Below are positions 44,640 to 56,604 of a stretch of DNA of 64,000 nucleotides, piece by piece; the stretch's first letter is position 1; each line of letters begins with the position of its first letter. Location: the NCBI GenBank assembly GCA_029204225.1, contig CM055095.1, positions 71,525,617 through 71,589,616 on the forward strand, read 5' to 3'. The stretch is from Diphasiastrum complanatum (taxonomy: Eukaryota > Streptophyta > Lycopodiopsida > Lycopodiales > Lycopodiaceae). The notes under the pieces are model-generated. The model was not told where the DNA came from, did no database searches, and saw only the letters and a program-made list of their open reading frames with translations. A program made the position numbers and the translations under genes.

Positions 44640-45180
44640 TAAACAGTGATTATAGACATGTTTCTATGGTCATAAAGGATTTTTGAAAGTAGATAACCAA
44701 AGAAAGGGTTGCAAAGAACGCCTCCAAAAGAGCTAAAATTTTTTAGCAACTTTCAATAATTTTCAATACTTTTCAACATTTGACATGGGTAACTTTAGAT
44801 GCACATATCTATCTCTAAATAAGTCTAAATTGAAAAAAAATTGAGAGACCTATATCTAGGGTCATAAAAAAACTGTTTAAAGTAGACAAACCAGCAAAAG
44901 ATTGTTAAAATCATGGTATTATACACTCATATATGATATTTCCAGTTTTGGTGATTTTTATCAACACTTAAAAGGCTAACTTTGAATGCACGTATCTATC
45001 TCTATAGATCTCCAAATTCAATTTTTTTTTAATAGGAATGTTTCTATAATCATATAGGATTTTTAAGAGTAGACAGACTGCAAATTGAATGCATAATTCA
45101 CAACAATGTAGTCCCATATATGAAATTATTGAAGTTTCATCAATACCCCCACATGTTTGACACATCATATCTTACATATA
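44640..45180. repeat. Diverged ~190-bp tandem repeats
   Basis: Three diverged units share TTTCTATGGTCATAAAGGAT / TTTCTATAATCATATAGGAT, TTTTTGAAAGTAGATAA / TTTTTAAGAGTAGACAG and GATGCACATATCTATCTCTA / AATGCACGTATCTATCTCTA. Confidence 0.65.
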
Positions 45181-45599
45181 ACTTTCTCAAAATGAAAGTC
45201 TCAAAATTTTTAACTACTAAATGTATATATGAAGAACACACATGTGAAAGAATTTGATGTGATTCATCATAGTTTATGAGAATAGAGAAGATGTGTCTCT
45301 CCATGAGTTACATCCTTTTATAGCAGGTCCATACCCTATTTGGCCACTTGGCTTGCCCTCCAAAATGTAAACCCTACTATTTTTGGGTCTAGATTCAATG
45401 TACACAAAGTTCAAATTCGAATCTCTCTCAAACTCGACTACCAACTTTTCCACACTTTCAAATAGTGTTTATTGAATGTATTTTAAACTAATATAACTTC
45501 AAAAGTTTATCTCTAAGTCTAAAATGAGTTTTGGCCTCAGTTGACAATTTACCAAAATATGACTAAACTAGTTGAAATCTCTCACACTCCCTCTTCAAC
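45180..45599 (-). mobile_element. Possible antisense copia 3' LTR with PPT
   Basis: On the minus strand GTTGAAGAGGGAGTG is followed by TGTGAGAGATTTC, a polypurine tract directly before a TG start (LTR boundary at 45586). No partner LTR was found, so this is tentative. Confidence 0.35.
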
Positions 45600-45657
45600 T
45601 AGTTTTGGCATAGTTTTAACCATACTACTTTGATCCAACTTTAGAATGATATCCATC

Positions 45658-46184
45658 CTAACTTTCTAATGTTCTAAAGTATCTTTCATAATTGATATAG
45701 AGAATAGTGTCCAAATTGGATGCTTCACTATTTCTTACATCAATTTTACACATCAAGATATAACTAGAACATGAAGAACCAAATAGAATATGAATGAAAT
45801 GATTCCTCCATGTTTCAAACTTTGAACTCTCTGAAAAATTACAGCAACCAAACAATAAATGTGAGTGATGACCATTTGCTTGCTTGTCTCCTCTTTGTCC
45901 TTTCTTGATATGTCTCCACCATAAAACTCCATGAATGAGCCTCCATCTCCATCTTGCCACAAGATATCATCAACACTTGATGACTTGGCCATGAAAGAGT
46001 GACATACTAAACCTCCAATAGTTTCATTTCCATTAGCAAAACTAGCCAAGAATTCTAGTACAACTCCAACAATAAGATATTGCAAGACAATGTAGCTAGT
46101 TTGTCCATATCTTGACAATTTGCACACATTCACATGAAATAGCTCAAACATGAGATAGAACAAGTAAGTAAACTTGAACAACAC
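45658..46184 (-). other. Overlapping minus-strand open frames, function unknown
   Basis: Two overlapping frames (143 residues from 46184, 100 from 45960) with hydrophobic stretches. I recognise no domain. Position next to the possible PPT suggests retroelement 3' sequence, but composition alone does not show coding. Confidence 0.2.
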
Positions 46185-46199
46185 TTCCTTGTTGTTGCC

Positions 46200-47800
46200 T
46201 TGACCTTACTTGAGTTTAAATACTTCTGAAAAAATAGATCCATAACACCTTTGCCAAATAACCTTCCTTTGATGCTCTTGATTAGCTCCAAATCGCCACC
46301 TTTCCATTTGTGTTGCTGAAGCCCTTTGAGACCAACCTCTTGATCTTCCTATTGACCATCAAAGTAATTGAACATACTTTGTTTTCCAGATCCATTACTT
46401 GATTTTCCAGCATGAAAACCATGATAACTAGTATCCACTTGCATAGCATCATCTACACAAGAAGATTCTCCAAAACATGTGAGTAAACCCACTAACATGT
46501 CACATTCGCTATCTCCCGAGTAACTAACTGGTTTATCCTCAACTCATGGACTTACACAACAAGATGCCATGGTTGGGTCATTAAGTTACAAGTCTAGCTA
46601 CTTTTAAGAACAACAAAAAACTTAGATCAACCGGTAATCAGTTAACCCTGATATTGGTAGAGAATCTACCAACATGAAAAGACGTTGAAAATGTCATGGT
46701 TGACTTGATAAACAAAGTAAAGTTTAGGATCTATATAGTCTCTTGGTCCATAGCCTTTTGCGCTAATATTGTTGGTCACTGTACTTGTAAAAAGATAAAA
46801 TAATTTGCTTCTCAAGCTAAGAAGTAACAAAATCTTAAAAATTGAATCGACTATAATAATAATCTTGTCTAATTTGGTATTTGCTTTGATCTACTACAAC
46901 TAATTGATATTATCTCTTTTATCTCGGTATTAACTTCAATCTATCAAAACTAGCGATTATATCGCTAACATTCGTGCAAAATTTTCCTTTCACGTTCACC
47001 TGCATAAGTTTTGAACGCAATACTTTTCTATCCCCTTATAAGTACCGTACAAATGGCATTCCTAGCTCCAAGTTTGAATCAATTAATGTACTTTTAGAAT
47101 GACTTCAATTGAAGACCCATCCAATTTGACAACCTTTGCTCATAAATTCTCAACTTTTGTAGCGGTTGTTTGTTTTTTATACAGGCAACAATATGTCGAG
47201 CTTTCTTTGTTTACCAAGTTTGAAATTTTGCAAATCGAGCTGACGATCTTGTATAAACTTTATTGATTCCAGTCACCACCAATGTTTTTTCAACCTAAAA
47301 GTTCAATCCACAATCCAATTGTGAATTTGTTTGTTCTTTGTGTCATAGACAACGATATTAACTACAGAAAAAGAAGAATCTTAAAAGTACCTCATTGCCA
47401 ATTTTTTTTTCCAACACGTGTTTTAAAGATTTGTTCCAATTTTTCAGTGATCGGTCCTTCTGGAACGTCGCAAATGATTGTTTGGTCTAACAGGCACAAT
47501 TGCGGTAGATTTGGCTTTTTTCAAATGCCCAAATTTCTCAAGCAATAACTTTTCTCTTTCTCACAAAATGCGTCAAGAATTTTTTTGTAATCAACTCTGC
47601 AAGATGATCAATAGGTTATCTGGAAAAAAACAAAACCATGTCGTTGTTTGTTATGAAGTATATGTGAAAAATATCAAATAGCACTCTAGTAAAAATTAAG
47701 AAATGCTAATACCAATTTTATTTGTCTTGTCAAATCCATCTGCAATGCTTAATACGTCCCAATTTGAATAATGTGGTCCAACTTCAATTGTTGTAACAAC
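46200..47800. other. AT-rich DNA, nothing recognised
   Basis: No LTR, domain or tandem repeat identified. Confidence 0.4.
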
Positions 47801-47808
47801 TACTGTTG

Positions 47809-48371
47809 CTACCAATGTGGGCTCGTTTCTTCCAAGATTTTGTTGTATGTTTTTTCAAAAATTTTGTAGAACTTTAGAAGACTGATATCGAAAAAAAATT
47901 CCAAACAAGTATTGAATTGTGGTAATTTTGTAATCGTTGTAGATGGTTGCAAAATGAGACTATAATTTGAGCTTCCTCCTTCGACTCTCGAATTTCTGTC
48001 AACCACCGCAAAATCTCTAATTGCAACACAATAAAAAAATTCCAAGTCTATATATTTGTGAAGATAATTTTTGCCAATAGAGATTGTGATTGTCAATCAA
48101 TCAAATTTCAAATATATTTTGTACGTCGTTGTACTGTTCCAATTCCCATACTTCGCCCAAATTTGACCCACAACGAATCACCTCTAGTATTGTGATGCAC
48201 GTCATATACTTGAATTGCTTGATCTTGAAATGCATTCGTTGGACTAGTTGATTTTCTAATTTCTTGACTATTAAAAATCTTTTTTTGGGAGGCTTTAGAT
48301 TGTACCAAACTCAATTTGTTACTTTCATTGGACCTTTTGGAAAACTTATTCTTTGCCTTTGAACTTGTCAA
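47809..48371 (-). pseudogene. Unidentified minus-strand coding relic
   Basis: Two frames (48371-48108 and 48096-47809) run in series: a Ser/Lys-rich part, VHHNTRGDSLWVKFGRSMGI, then SLILQPSTTITKLPQFNTCL and LLKFYKIFEKTYNKIL. The order and composition look protein-coding, separated by a stop, but I cannot name the family. Confidence 0.3.
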
Positions 48372-48399
48372 GGAAGAAGACCTGAATGATTTTGTGACA

Positions 48400-49740
48400 A
48401 CAGATACATCATAAAAAAATCCATATAATTAATATGTAATTGTTTCTTACGACATCAAATTTATTTTACGATTTTCTGTTGCTCTTTGCCTTGTTTCAAA
48501 GTATATAATATTCAAGAAATTTATTAAATAATTAGATAGATAATATTTTCTCATTTCTTTCTCTTACACAAAAGATGATGTTCAAACAAGCCTCTAAATT
48601 GTTTTTCAAAAGCAAGTCGTTTTAGAACGTTTTTAAACTCTCCATTTTCTTTTAGGAGAAGGGTGGCGTAATAATGACCTATGGCTTTTCAAAGTGAAAA
48701 GAAGCCCTCCAAAGCTCGCGTGACCACTGTTTTGTTGTGTCAAGCGTAACAAATGGCTTGGTTTAAGCTTGACTTGGATAACAACTTAGTCATTTGGCCT
48801 TTTACCTGGCTCGAGCTTTGCGGAAAAGCGTAGTTTAAGCTTCAAGAATGGCATGTTGTAAGTTTAGCTTTAACAAAGCAAAGTTATTAAACCTTAGCTT
48901 AAGCTTCAGAGGCATGCTTTCTGATCTTACTCAGTACTACTGATGATAATTTTAATTTCAATCCTTTGCTAGTTCCAGATTGTTCCACACAAACCCTAGA
49001 GAATTTCATCTCAACTCTGTGCAACTGATAGGTCCTTATAATAGAAACTTACTCATCACTTTGCCCCTCCCTTTAAAAGAAATTTACAATTTCTTATAAA
49101 GATTTTTCTGGAGAGAGGATAAATGAAAATCTCAGAATGATAAAAAGTCAATAATAAGTGCCTTCCAAATAGGATTCACTCTATTATACACATGATTCTA
49201 GGTATTCTCAATATGAGTGATAGTAACTATCATCTATTTGAGCACTATCTATGCATAAGAGACAATTTGGGATTAAGAAATTGAAATACCACATCTTGGA
49301 AACATTCCAAGCCTTATCCACAAGTAGTAATTCACATTATTAAAATAGTCTTTCAGGAGTTAATTTTCATGCAGGAAGGATCAGATGAACCTTAGTCTGA
49401 GGCCCATATTTAAGAAATTCAAAAGAAGTAAGTGTTCTCTAAAAGTGAGAAATAGCTTTTAAGGGTTTCCGATTTGGAATTTATGAGATACCATTGAGGG
49501 ATCCGGATCCGGATCCATATCTCATAACCTCTCCAAATACCCTAAACAAGATCAACCAATGGTTTCAACTGTTAGCATTACTAATAATGTAAATACTAAC
49601 CACTGGTCTACAGATCATTCTCACACAAGAATTTTCCTTTGAAATCACTAATGTCCCATACCATCAGTTTCCTCTTCAAGAAAGTTATTTGCTCTTAAAT
49701 CATCTCATCAGAAAATCAAAAAGATTATCTAACCATCCTA
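48400..49740. other. AT-rich DNA, nothing recognised
   Basis: Only a short GGATCC triplet repeat (about 49499-49517) stands out. Confidence 0.4.
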
Positions 49741-49759
49741 TATCCAACATAGGAACCGA

Positions 49760-50150
49760 TCTTCAACCATTTCTAGAAAAAATACCTCCAACCATTGAAT
49801 TCTCCATTCCCTTAAGTTTTTCACTATAGAAGACAATATCATCTAAGAATACCACTAGGCATTGTCCTCGGTATGGATGAGAAATCTCGTTCATAAATAG
49901 TTGAAATAACCCAAGTGTATTCATCAGAAACCAAAAGGGAAAACTCAAAATTACTGAAGTATATACCAATAGATATCCAATATCTATACCTGAAATGGTA
50001 CAAGGCAATTCCTTCAAGAAGATCTTTAACTGCATTATCCGATAATCCAGAGATCTTAAAAACTCCATCAGGATTTCCAATACCAGATATGCACATATCT
50101 ATTCCACCAAGTACTGGAGTACCCCCATATCTATTCCTAATGGATCAATT
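49760..50150 (-). pseudogene. Ty3/gypsy RT relic
   Basis: On the minus strand FLMNTLGLFQLFMNEISHPY and GQCLVVFLDDIVFYSEKLKG correspond to the F.N.P..FQ.LMN and YLDDI.(I/V)YS boxes; the catalytic LDDI is intact. Upstream RT blocks are not recognisable. Confidence 0.8.
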
Positions 50151-51200
50151 GTGATTTAATAAGAATATGTACATGGTTTTACTGTCACATAAAATAATCC
50201 ATTTGGTTGGTACTATCATTCTCGGATTCCTACCATTTGAGAGTTCCAACTCTTAGGAATAAGGCTCTTTACAATACAAATGTGAACCAAGTGTCATTCT
50301 CATTTCATGTCACAATTTCCAGTAACAAATAGGGTCAACTCATGGTCTTATAGATACAAGCCTCAAAATCGGCCAGCTACCAGCTCAACCTATCAACAAG
50401 ATTCAAACAGTAAAAACAAAGTGGTTCACTAGCGGCTGTCAAGACTAGACAACCACTACTCAGCGAATCAGTCTCTAAAGACCCATTCCAGAATACTAAC
50501 TTCCAAAAATCTGGATTTACGAAAGTCAAAAGCATCCAACCGAGCAAGAGCAATATGGGTGGCACGTTGACAAGCAAAGCAACATATTAGCTTGCAAGTT
50601 TCACAAGGGTTCAACTGGATGCATCACTTATTCCAAATTTCTATTTGTTTTTCTAGAGAATGGGCAACTTACAATTTCCATTCTATATTTTTCAAATTAC
50701 ATGAAACACAAGAGGATTAATTTCTCAAATCCTCCACATGCAACCATTAAATTCAAGATTTTCAGCAACAGTTACTTTATTCATTCAGGATAAATTAATT
50801 CCTTATCAATCTATCAACAAACATCCTGCTACTAATCTGAATCTAATCTGTCCAAAACATTATGGATTCATGCAAATTCTTCAATCCAAAAAACAGATTT
50901 AGACAAAAAAAACTGGATCTACTCATGCAAATCATTCTACTTCAAATGGAAACTTTCTGAAGGCTTCAAAAAAATAAGAATGAATTCCACACTAGTCCAC
51001 AACATCTCTAAGAAAATCAAACAAGGAGAAGAGCACTCTACCACCAAGTTTGAAAAGCATGCTTCACACATGAATTAGTGATTCCCAACCCAATTTCTCT
51101 TGAAAAAATAGCACTCCATATGGGATGTGAATCCAAGTGCGTTCCAATTCCAATTTGATGTAGAACTTGTCTCCATCCCATCCAAGACCGCATCTTAGCC

Positions 51201-51642
51201 GACTCTGATACCAATGTAAAGACCACTAGGGAAACTAAAATGAGGATAGGAATACACAATAAGAGAGACTATGGAGCAAAACCGCCCAACCAAACCTAGA
51301 TCCCTCCTTGAGATTCCTCCTGGATCTAGCCCCCAACCCATTCCATGTGATAGCAAGAGGAGAAGAGCTTAACTGCTGGTAACCTAGACCAAGTCATCGA
51401 TGGAATAATCTCTACCTCAATATATAGAGAGTAGGATCATGTGCATGAACACATGCAATCCCCATGTAGGTCAACTATAAATAGGTTGCAACTCTTCATG
51501 CATTCCTCATGCCTATATCCATCACATGTGCATGCACTACTCCTTATGTCTCAATTAGAGTGTTTGGGTCCTCTCAAGGTCATTACTCACAAACATGCCT
51601 CGACGTGGAATTAAATCGTGGCGTGACCAATAATCTCAAACA
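51201..51642 (-). mobile_element. Antisense 5' LTR with primer-binding site
   Basis: GACTCTGATACCA (51201-51213), the reverse of TGGTATCAGAGTC, lies next to a 428-bp segment 51215-51642 with TG...CA ends (TGTAAAG ... CTCAAACA) that contains TATATAT and TATTTATAG boxes on its minus strand. In orientation and distance it could be the 5' LTR of the gypsy relic at 49760-50150; 50150-51200 would then be leader and decayed gag. Confidence 0.6.
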
Positions 51643-51689
51643 CTTAGTACTATTCCATGTCCTTTGTTGAATATGGCCATAACACCTTG

Positions 51690-52430
51690 TCTCTTGCCTT
51701 GGCAATCAAGGTTCCATTCCTTTTGATCAAGCAAGAATCACCAAAAAACTCCACCTTAAGTCCCTTGTCAAACATTTGACTAAGAACATTCTTAGTAATG
51801 GAAGGTATGAACAAAACATTCTTCAAGCTTACATTCTTATTTTATAGATGAGAGAAAAATAGGAATAGTACCAATGTCCTTGTGATAACATTCTACCACC
51901 ATTGGCCATGTTGATGACCTTCTTCTCTCCTTCATAAATCACAAAAGAATTGAAGTATTCTTTGTGACATGTCATATGACACTATCAAATCCACCATGGA
52001 TCAATATCTCCATCATCGGTTAGCAAAGAAGACATAACAAAAGAATCAATTGCATTTTGTTCAATATCGCCATCCTCATTAAAAATGAAGTTGCCTTGCT
52101 TCTCTCCTTGATCTCTTTCTTTTTGAAGGAATCACTAGCAAAATGGGCTTTGGCTCCACAATAGAAACATTTTAGCTTTGAGTTATCTTTCTTCTTGCCA
52201 ACAAAAGTAGAAGGCTCACCTTGATCTTGTCGTTTAGACCACTTGCCTTTGCCCTTGCCCTTGAACTTGCCTCTTGAGAATTTGGCTTTCTCCCTTTTCT
52301 CCAATTTGAGATGTAGGAGATAGTCCTACTCTTGCTTGGAGTCTAAACTCTTCATCCACCAAGACCTCTTGCAAGGCCTCCATACTTGGCAATGTCTTTT
52401 GTGAGCCGATATTTCTGCACAAAATATTGG
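51690..52430 (-). pseudogene. Antisense copia gag and protease-region relic
   Basis: LPSMEALQEVLVDEEFRLQA and a Lys/Gly-rich stretch precede CFYCGAKAHFASDSF (about 52165-52120), a CCHC knuckle with the last Cys changed to Ser. Further along are SLKNVLFIPSITKNVLS-like and FDKGLKVEFFGDSCLIKRNG, the post-protease region. It is the same copia lineage as the sense relic at 36.2-38.3 kb. Confidence 0.8.
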
Positions 52431-52439
52431 ACTAATATT

Positions 52440-53680
52440 GAAGCCTATTTTCAAAAAATTGTAAAAAAACTGGCATGTAAAACCCGACTTTAGAAAAATC
52501 GACATTTAATTTGCCTGTCGAAATGGGTCTCAACCCGTCCTAAAAGTGGTTAGAGAAACTTTTGCTGCCTTGGAATGTTGATAAAATATTTTACGTTTTG
52601 TGGTTAGTTACAAAATTAGCCAACACACTGCGTGCTAAAATTTCATGATGTACTGGATCAATTATTAGTCATGAATGTTGGAAGAGGTTAGCTCGAAGAA
52701 GGAAAAACTGTCAAGGGAAAATGTTGTAAAATTGGGGCTGGAAAATATGGCGACAAAACTGAAAAACCATTAGAGGAGTTCTAAATCCAAAAAAGACCCT
52801 TTGTAAAGATTCTTTTTATATTTTTTCTTAAATATTTCTTACACATGGACCAATCAAAACACTCAAATTTGTAATCTACGTAACGAAACTTTTTGAGTCC
52901 ACATTTTGATTCCACACTAAAAATGGCATAACTTTTTAGTGGTAAGTCCAAATTTAGCGGAGTTTGGTGCATTGGAAAGCGCTCAACAAAAGCTTTCCAA
53001 TATTATGTTACATGACATACTTTTGAGATATAATCAAAATGTTATGGGAAGTCAAATGTATTAGTGTTATAATATTTTAATGATATAAAAGACATCTTGC
53101 ACAAATTCTCAAAACTCCCCTAATGTGTAGAAACCCTAATGTCAAACTTTGGGTACGTTCCGGGCACTGAGCAAATAATGTGAGCCACATCAATAAACCA
53201 ATGTAAACACGATGACATTTGTTTTGGGACTTTGAATTAAAAAGAGTAACCTTTTTCGGCATTTTTTAATGGTCCTAGTTTTAGGCCAAAATGAAGCAAT
53301 GTAGGTTTTTTTTTGCAAATTTCATAAAACCGTCATAATTACATACCACATAACATTTCAAGACAACACATGATTTTTGGAAGTCCAAAAGTCATTAAAA
53401 CACAAAAGGGCTTAAATTATACTATACATTTTTTTTCAAAGTACATTTTCTAACGAATTTTCAATGATGCCTCCCAATTCAGAACTTGACATATTTTGAA
53501 CACTCATTTTCAGCCAATGAGGTGGAAGACCCGTCTTCTTCATCAGAGTCGACTAGTATATCGTCATCTAAATCCGTGTCCAATGTTGATAAAAAAAATC
53601 TTCTAAGTCAACTTTTCTCTGTTGTTGACGAGTTGACGACGATGGTTGTCTCATTAATCCAAGTCGTTCATTCAATATGG
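52440..53680. other. AT-rich DNA, nothing recognised
   Basis: No coding or repeat structure identified apart from short frames. Confidence 0.4.
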
Positions 53681-53699
53681 CTATAATTGACTTTTGTAG

Positions 53700-56604
53700 A
53701 TGATTGGTCATTGTTAACTCAAAAAAGCCAAAACATCTATATCTTGTAAATTCAAATCATCAATCCTCGGTTGGTTCTTTGGCAATCGTTTTCTCTTGTC
53801 CTTTGGATCTACTTGCAACATTTCAAGTTCGTACCTTCCCAAAAAGCCATTCGTTGAAGTGGTGCGCAACCAATGGACACATAGTACTTTTGTCTGATTG
53901 CTATTTTGAATGAAACCAAGTACTTTGGCAATCCAAAATGGATGTCCTTTATTGTTTTTTAACGCTAGTAGTGCAACAAGACTTCCAATTTGGATTTCAT
54001 TCAGATCACCATGCCACTTCATTTTTGCAGCTTTTACACTTTGCCTATTCTTCCTTGAGCCCACATAAATTTCACGTTCCTCGCCTTGCACAAGCTCCAA
54101 GAAATCATTATCTCAAGTTAGATTTGAAGGTTCGACAATTGTAGTTGAGGTTCCTAATTTATGAGGCCACTGAAATTCTTCAGTTGTTGATGCGTGTTCA
54201 AGATTGAGCAAACTGATTTTTTGTTCCTCGAAAAACTCCATCTACCAATGTTGATCAAACTCATCAAAAAATTGATAAGCTGTTTAAATACTTGAATCCA
54301 AAAAATTGAACGAGGCACATGGGTCAACCTCACGATGCTCTCTTTGTGCTTTTTGTTCTTCTAGCATGGACTTCAAGGGAGACAATGCAACAAGCTTGAT
54401 TTGACCAGATGTCATATTGAGCAAAAACCGTATTCCTTCAACAAGTAATCATGAAACTGAACTTGAAAATTGTTTGCCCCATAACAATGTGATCCCAATT
54501 TCATTACATATGATTGTGAACCAAAGTTGAAAATTAATATTATTAATAGTGGCAACATAGCGACTTGTTTCATTGGACGTCTTAATATATTCACAAAAAT
54601 CATATGTATGCCTAATTAACGACACATTTGGCTTTGGCACGTATGATTCTTCAACAATGCTCTGAAGCACTGGTAAAGCTTTCTTGCGTCTTAGTCTTTT
54701 GGAAAAACAACTCAACACCTGATCAATTTAATTTTGGGTGTGATCTACTAACAAAAATCCTATTTGTATTTTTTTGAAAACTTTTTCTTCTACCAACATG
54801 GACAAGTGAGGCAGTACACTTTGATTTTTATTTTCCCTAGTAGTGTTGTCAAGTTGCAAATATAGTATTTCTGGAAGATTGTCACCAAATTTGCAAATTA
54901 TCTTTGTACAATGGTGATGGTCAAATTTGGATCGTTTCAAACAAATACTTTTGACTCCAATGTGCCAGTAAACTCAAGTGCTCCAACGAGATGAACCTGA
55001 ATAAAATCAGCCTCGTTCAAAATTTTTGGCACTCTAACGAAATGATGTAACATCGTTTTCTTCTGATCCATGTCATCGATGACAAGGCCCAGATACTTTT
55101 GTGAACATTCCAAGCATTTCTTTTGAGGTTTCGCTAATTTTTGTCTTTCCATTGTTTGTTGATCTCTATGCACTTGAAGCGCTTTTGCAGCATCCACTAC
55201 AGAATGAAACAATTAAAATATTCAATAAAATTATGATAATATCATAACGTTAATAATTTGAAAACTCAAAAATTAACAAAAAAAAAAGGTTTTAAAGTAC
55301 TTAAAGTTAATTAATTTTTACCTTTCTCATCATTGGTCTTTGCTAGTTGTTTGGCAGATCTCGCATGTCGAACAAATTGTCATTCGTGATTTTTTAGAAA
55401 TCTTCATCAAACCAAAATCTCTCTTCTAAATCCTAAGAGAATATGAGTAACTTAAATAGGCAATTTGGTCTCAGCGAACTCCTTGTACATAAAAAATATC
55501 TCCAATTTTGTAAAATTATTTGGCAAGTGAAAATATAATGAATTTGATAATTTTTCTCCATGCACATCCACAAAATGCTTTAGCCAAGACATAACATTCA
55601 AAGCATCCGAAGACACAATTCTACCCTACAATGATCCTTGCAATGTTGGATCTTTTTGAAGTCATGCGTGCATTCTTTGAAGGCGTGAATTTTCAATTGC
55701 ATGAACAACTTTATAGGTTTTCAACAAAGCTCCGTTGCATTTAATAAAATATGCATACAAGTTTTTGTGAGGTCTCACTGTGACGCACAAATAGTAATTT
55801 CTTTCATCTTTACTTCGCAAGAAAGAAATTGGATCTCAACTCCTCGATCTCTTTGTTGTTTAATTTCTGTAAACAACAGAATGAACAACAAATAATGCAT
55901 CGTACCTTTCGAATCTCCTTTTTTGTAATCAATTGTTTTTGATATTTTGTCAAAATAGGTGAAGATTTCAAGTCTCTCTTATATCTTTCTTTTCTTTTGA
56001 AATCAGATTTGTAAATTGACCTCATGGCACCTGTAGTTGCGTGAACAGGTTGAAAAGGTGTGGGAATATATGCTTGAACATTAGGTTGTTGTTTGTTTGC
56101 CTCTGCTGGTTCTACAGTGTCAGAAGAATAAAGACTGTCAACAAATATAGCTCTTTTTGATTTGATCGGATTCTGGATTTGAGAAGTGGACCTTCTTCGA
56201 ATATGTGAAGAACTTGCATGTCGAAGATGAATTGATTGACGAGGATCTGTAGATTTAATTGAATTTGTGACTGAGTGAATTGAATCCTGTGAATCATCAT
56301 TGACTAACACTTCTGATTCATCAAAACGATCTTGCAATGTTGTTTCTCTAATATCCGAATCTGAAGACGAAGAACTCAAATTTGTAACAGGTTGTTTCAA
56401 AGGTGTCATTTTTTGAAAAGTAGTTAAATGAGGAATTTCAGATGATGTTGTTGATGGGAAAACACAAAGGGTATTAGGATGAGAGCCTGAAGGAGTGGCT
56501 TCATAATAGTAACTTTTATTAGGAATATCCAACGAGGATGGCTCAAATGTGGCTACATACTGAGTTACAACTATATGAATAGAGGAAGAAGAACTACTTG
56601 CCAT
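53700..56604 (-). pseudogene. Decayed intron-containing transposase-like gene (DUF7869-type)
   Basis: From ATG at 56604: a Ser/Thr-rich N-terminal region (MASSSSSS to about 55900), a block with SWLKHFVDVHGEKLSNSLYF and MYKEFAETKLPI (55600-55450), then LGLVIDDMDQKKTMLHHFVR and EADFIQVHLVGALEFTG (55150-54950), PEILYLQLDNTTRENKNQSV, KKIQIGFLLVDHTQN, IDQVLSCFSKRLRRKKALPV, and a C-terminal part GSLVALLALKNNKGHPFWIA (54000-53900). Asp-rich blocks in this order match a family I know from memory as DUF7869, probably an RNase H-fold transposase. A spliceable intron is visible (GT at 55321-55320, AG at 55198-55197), joining E-K-V-D-A-A in frame. A TAA in HTQN.IDQ where Gln is expected, other stops and frameshifts mark it as a pseudogene. 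Confidence 0.65.
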
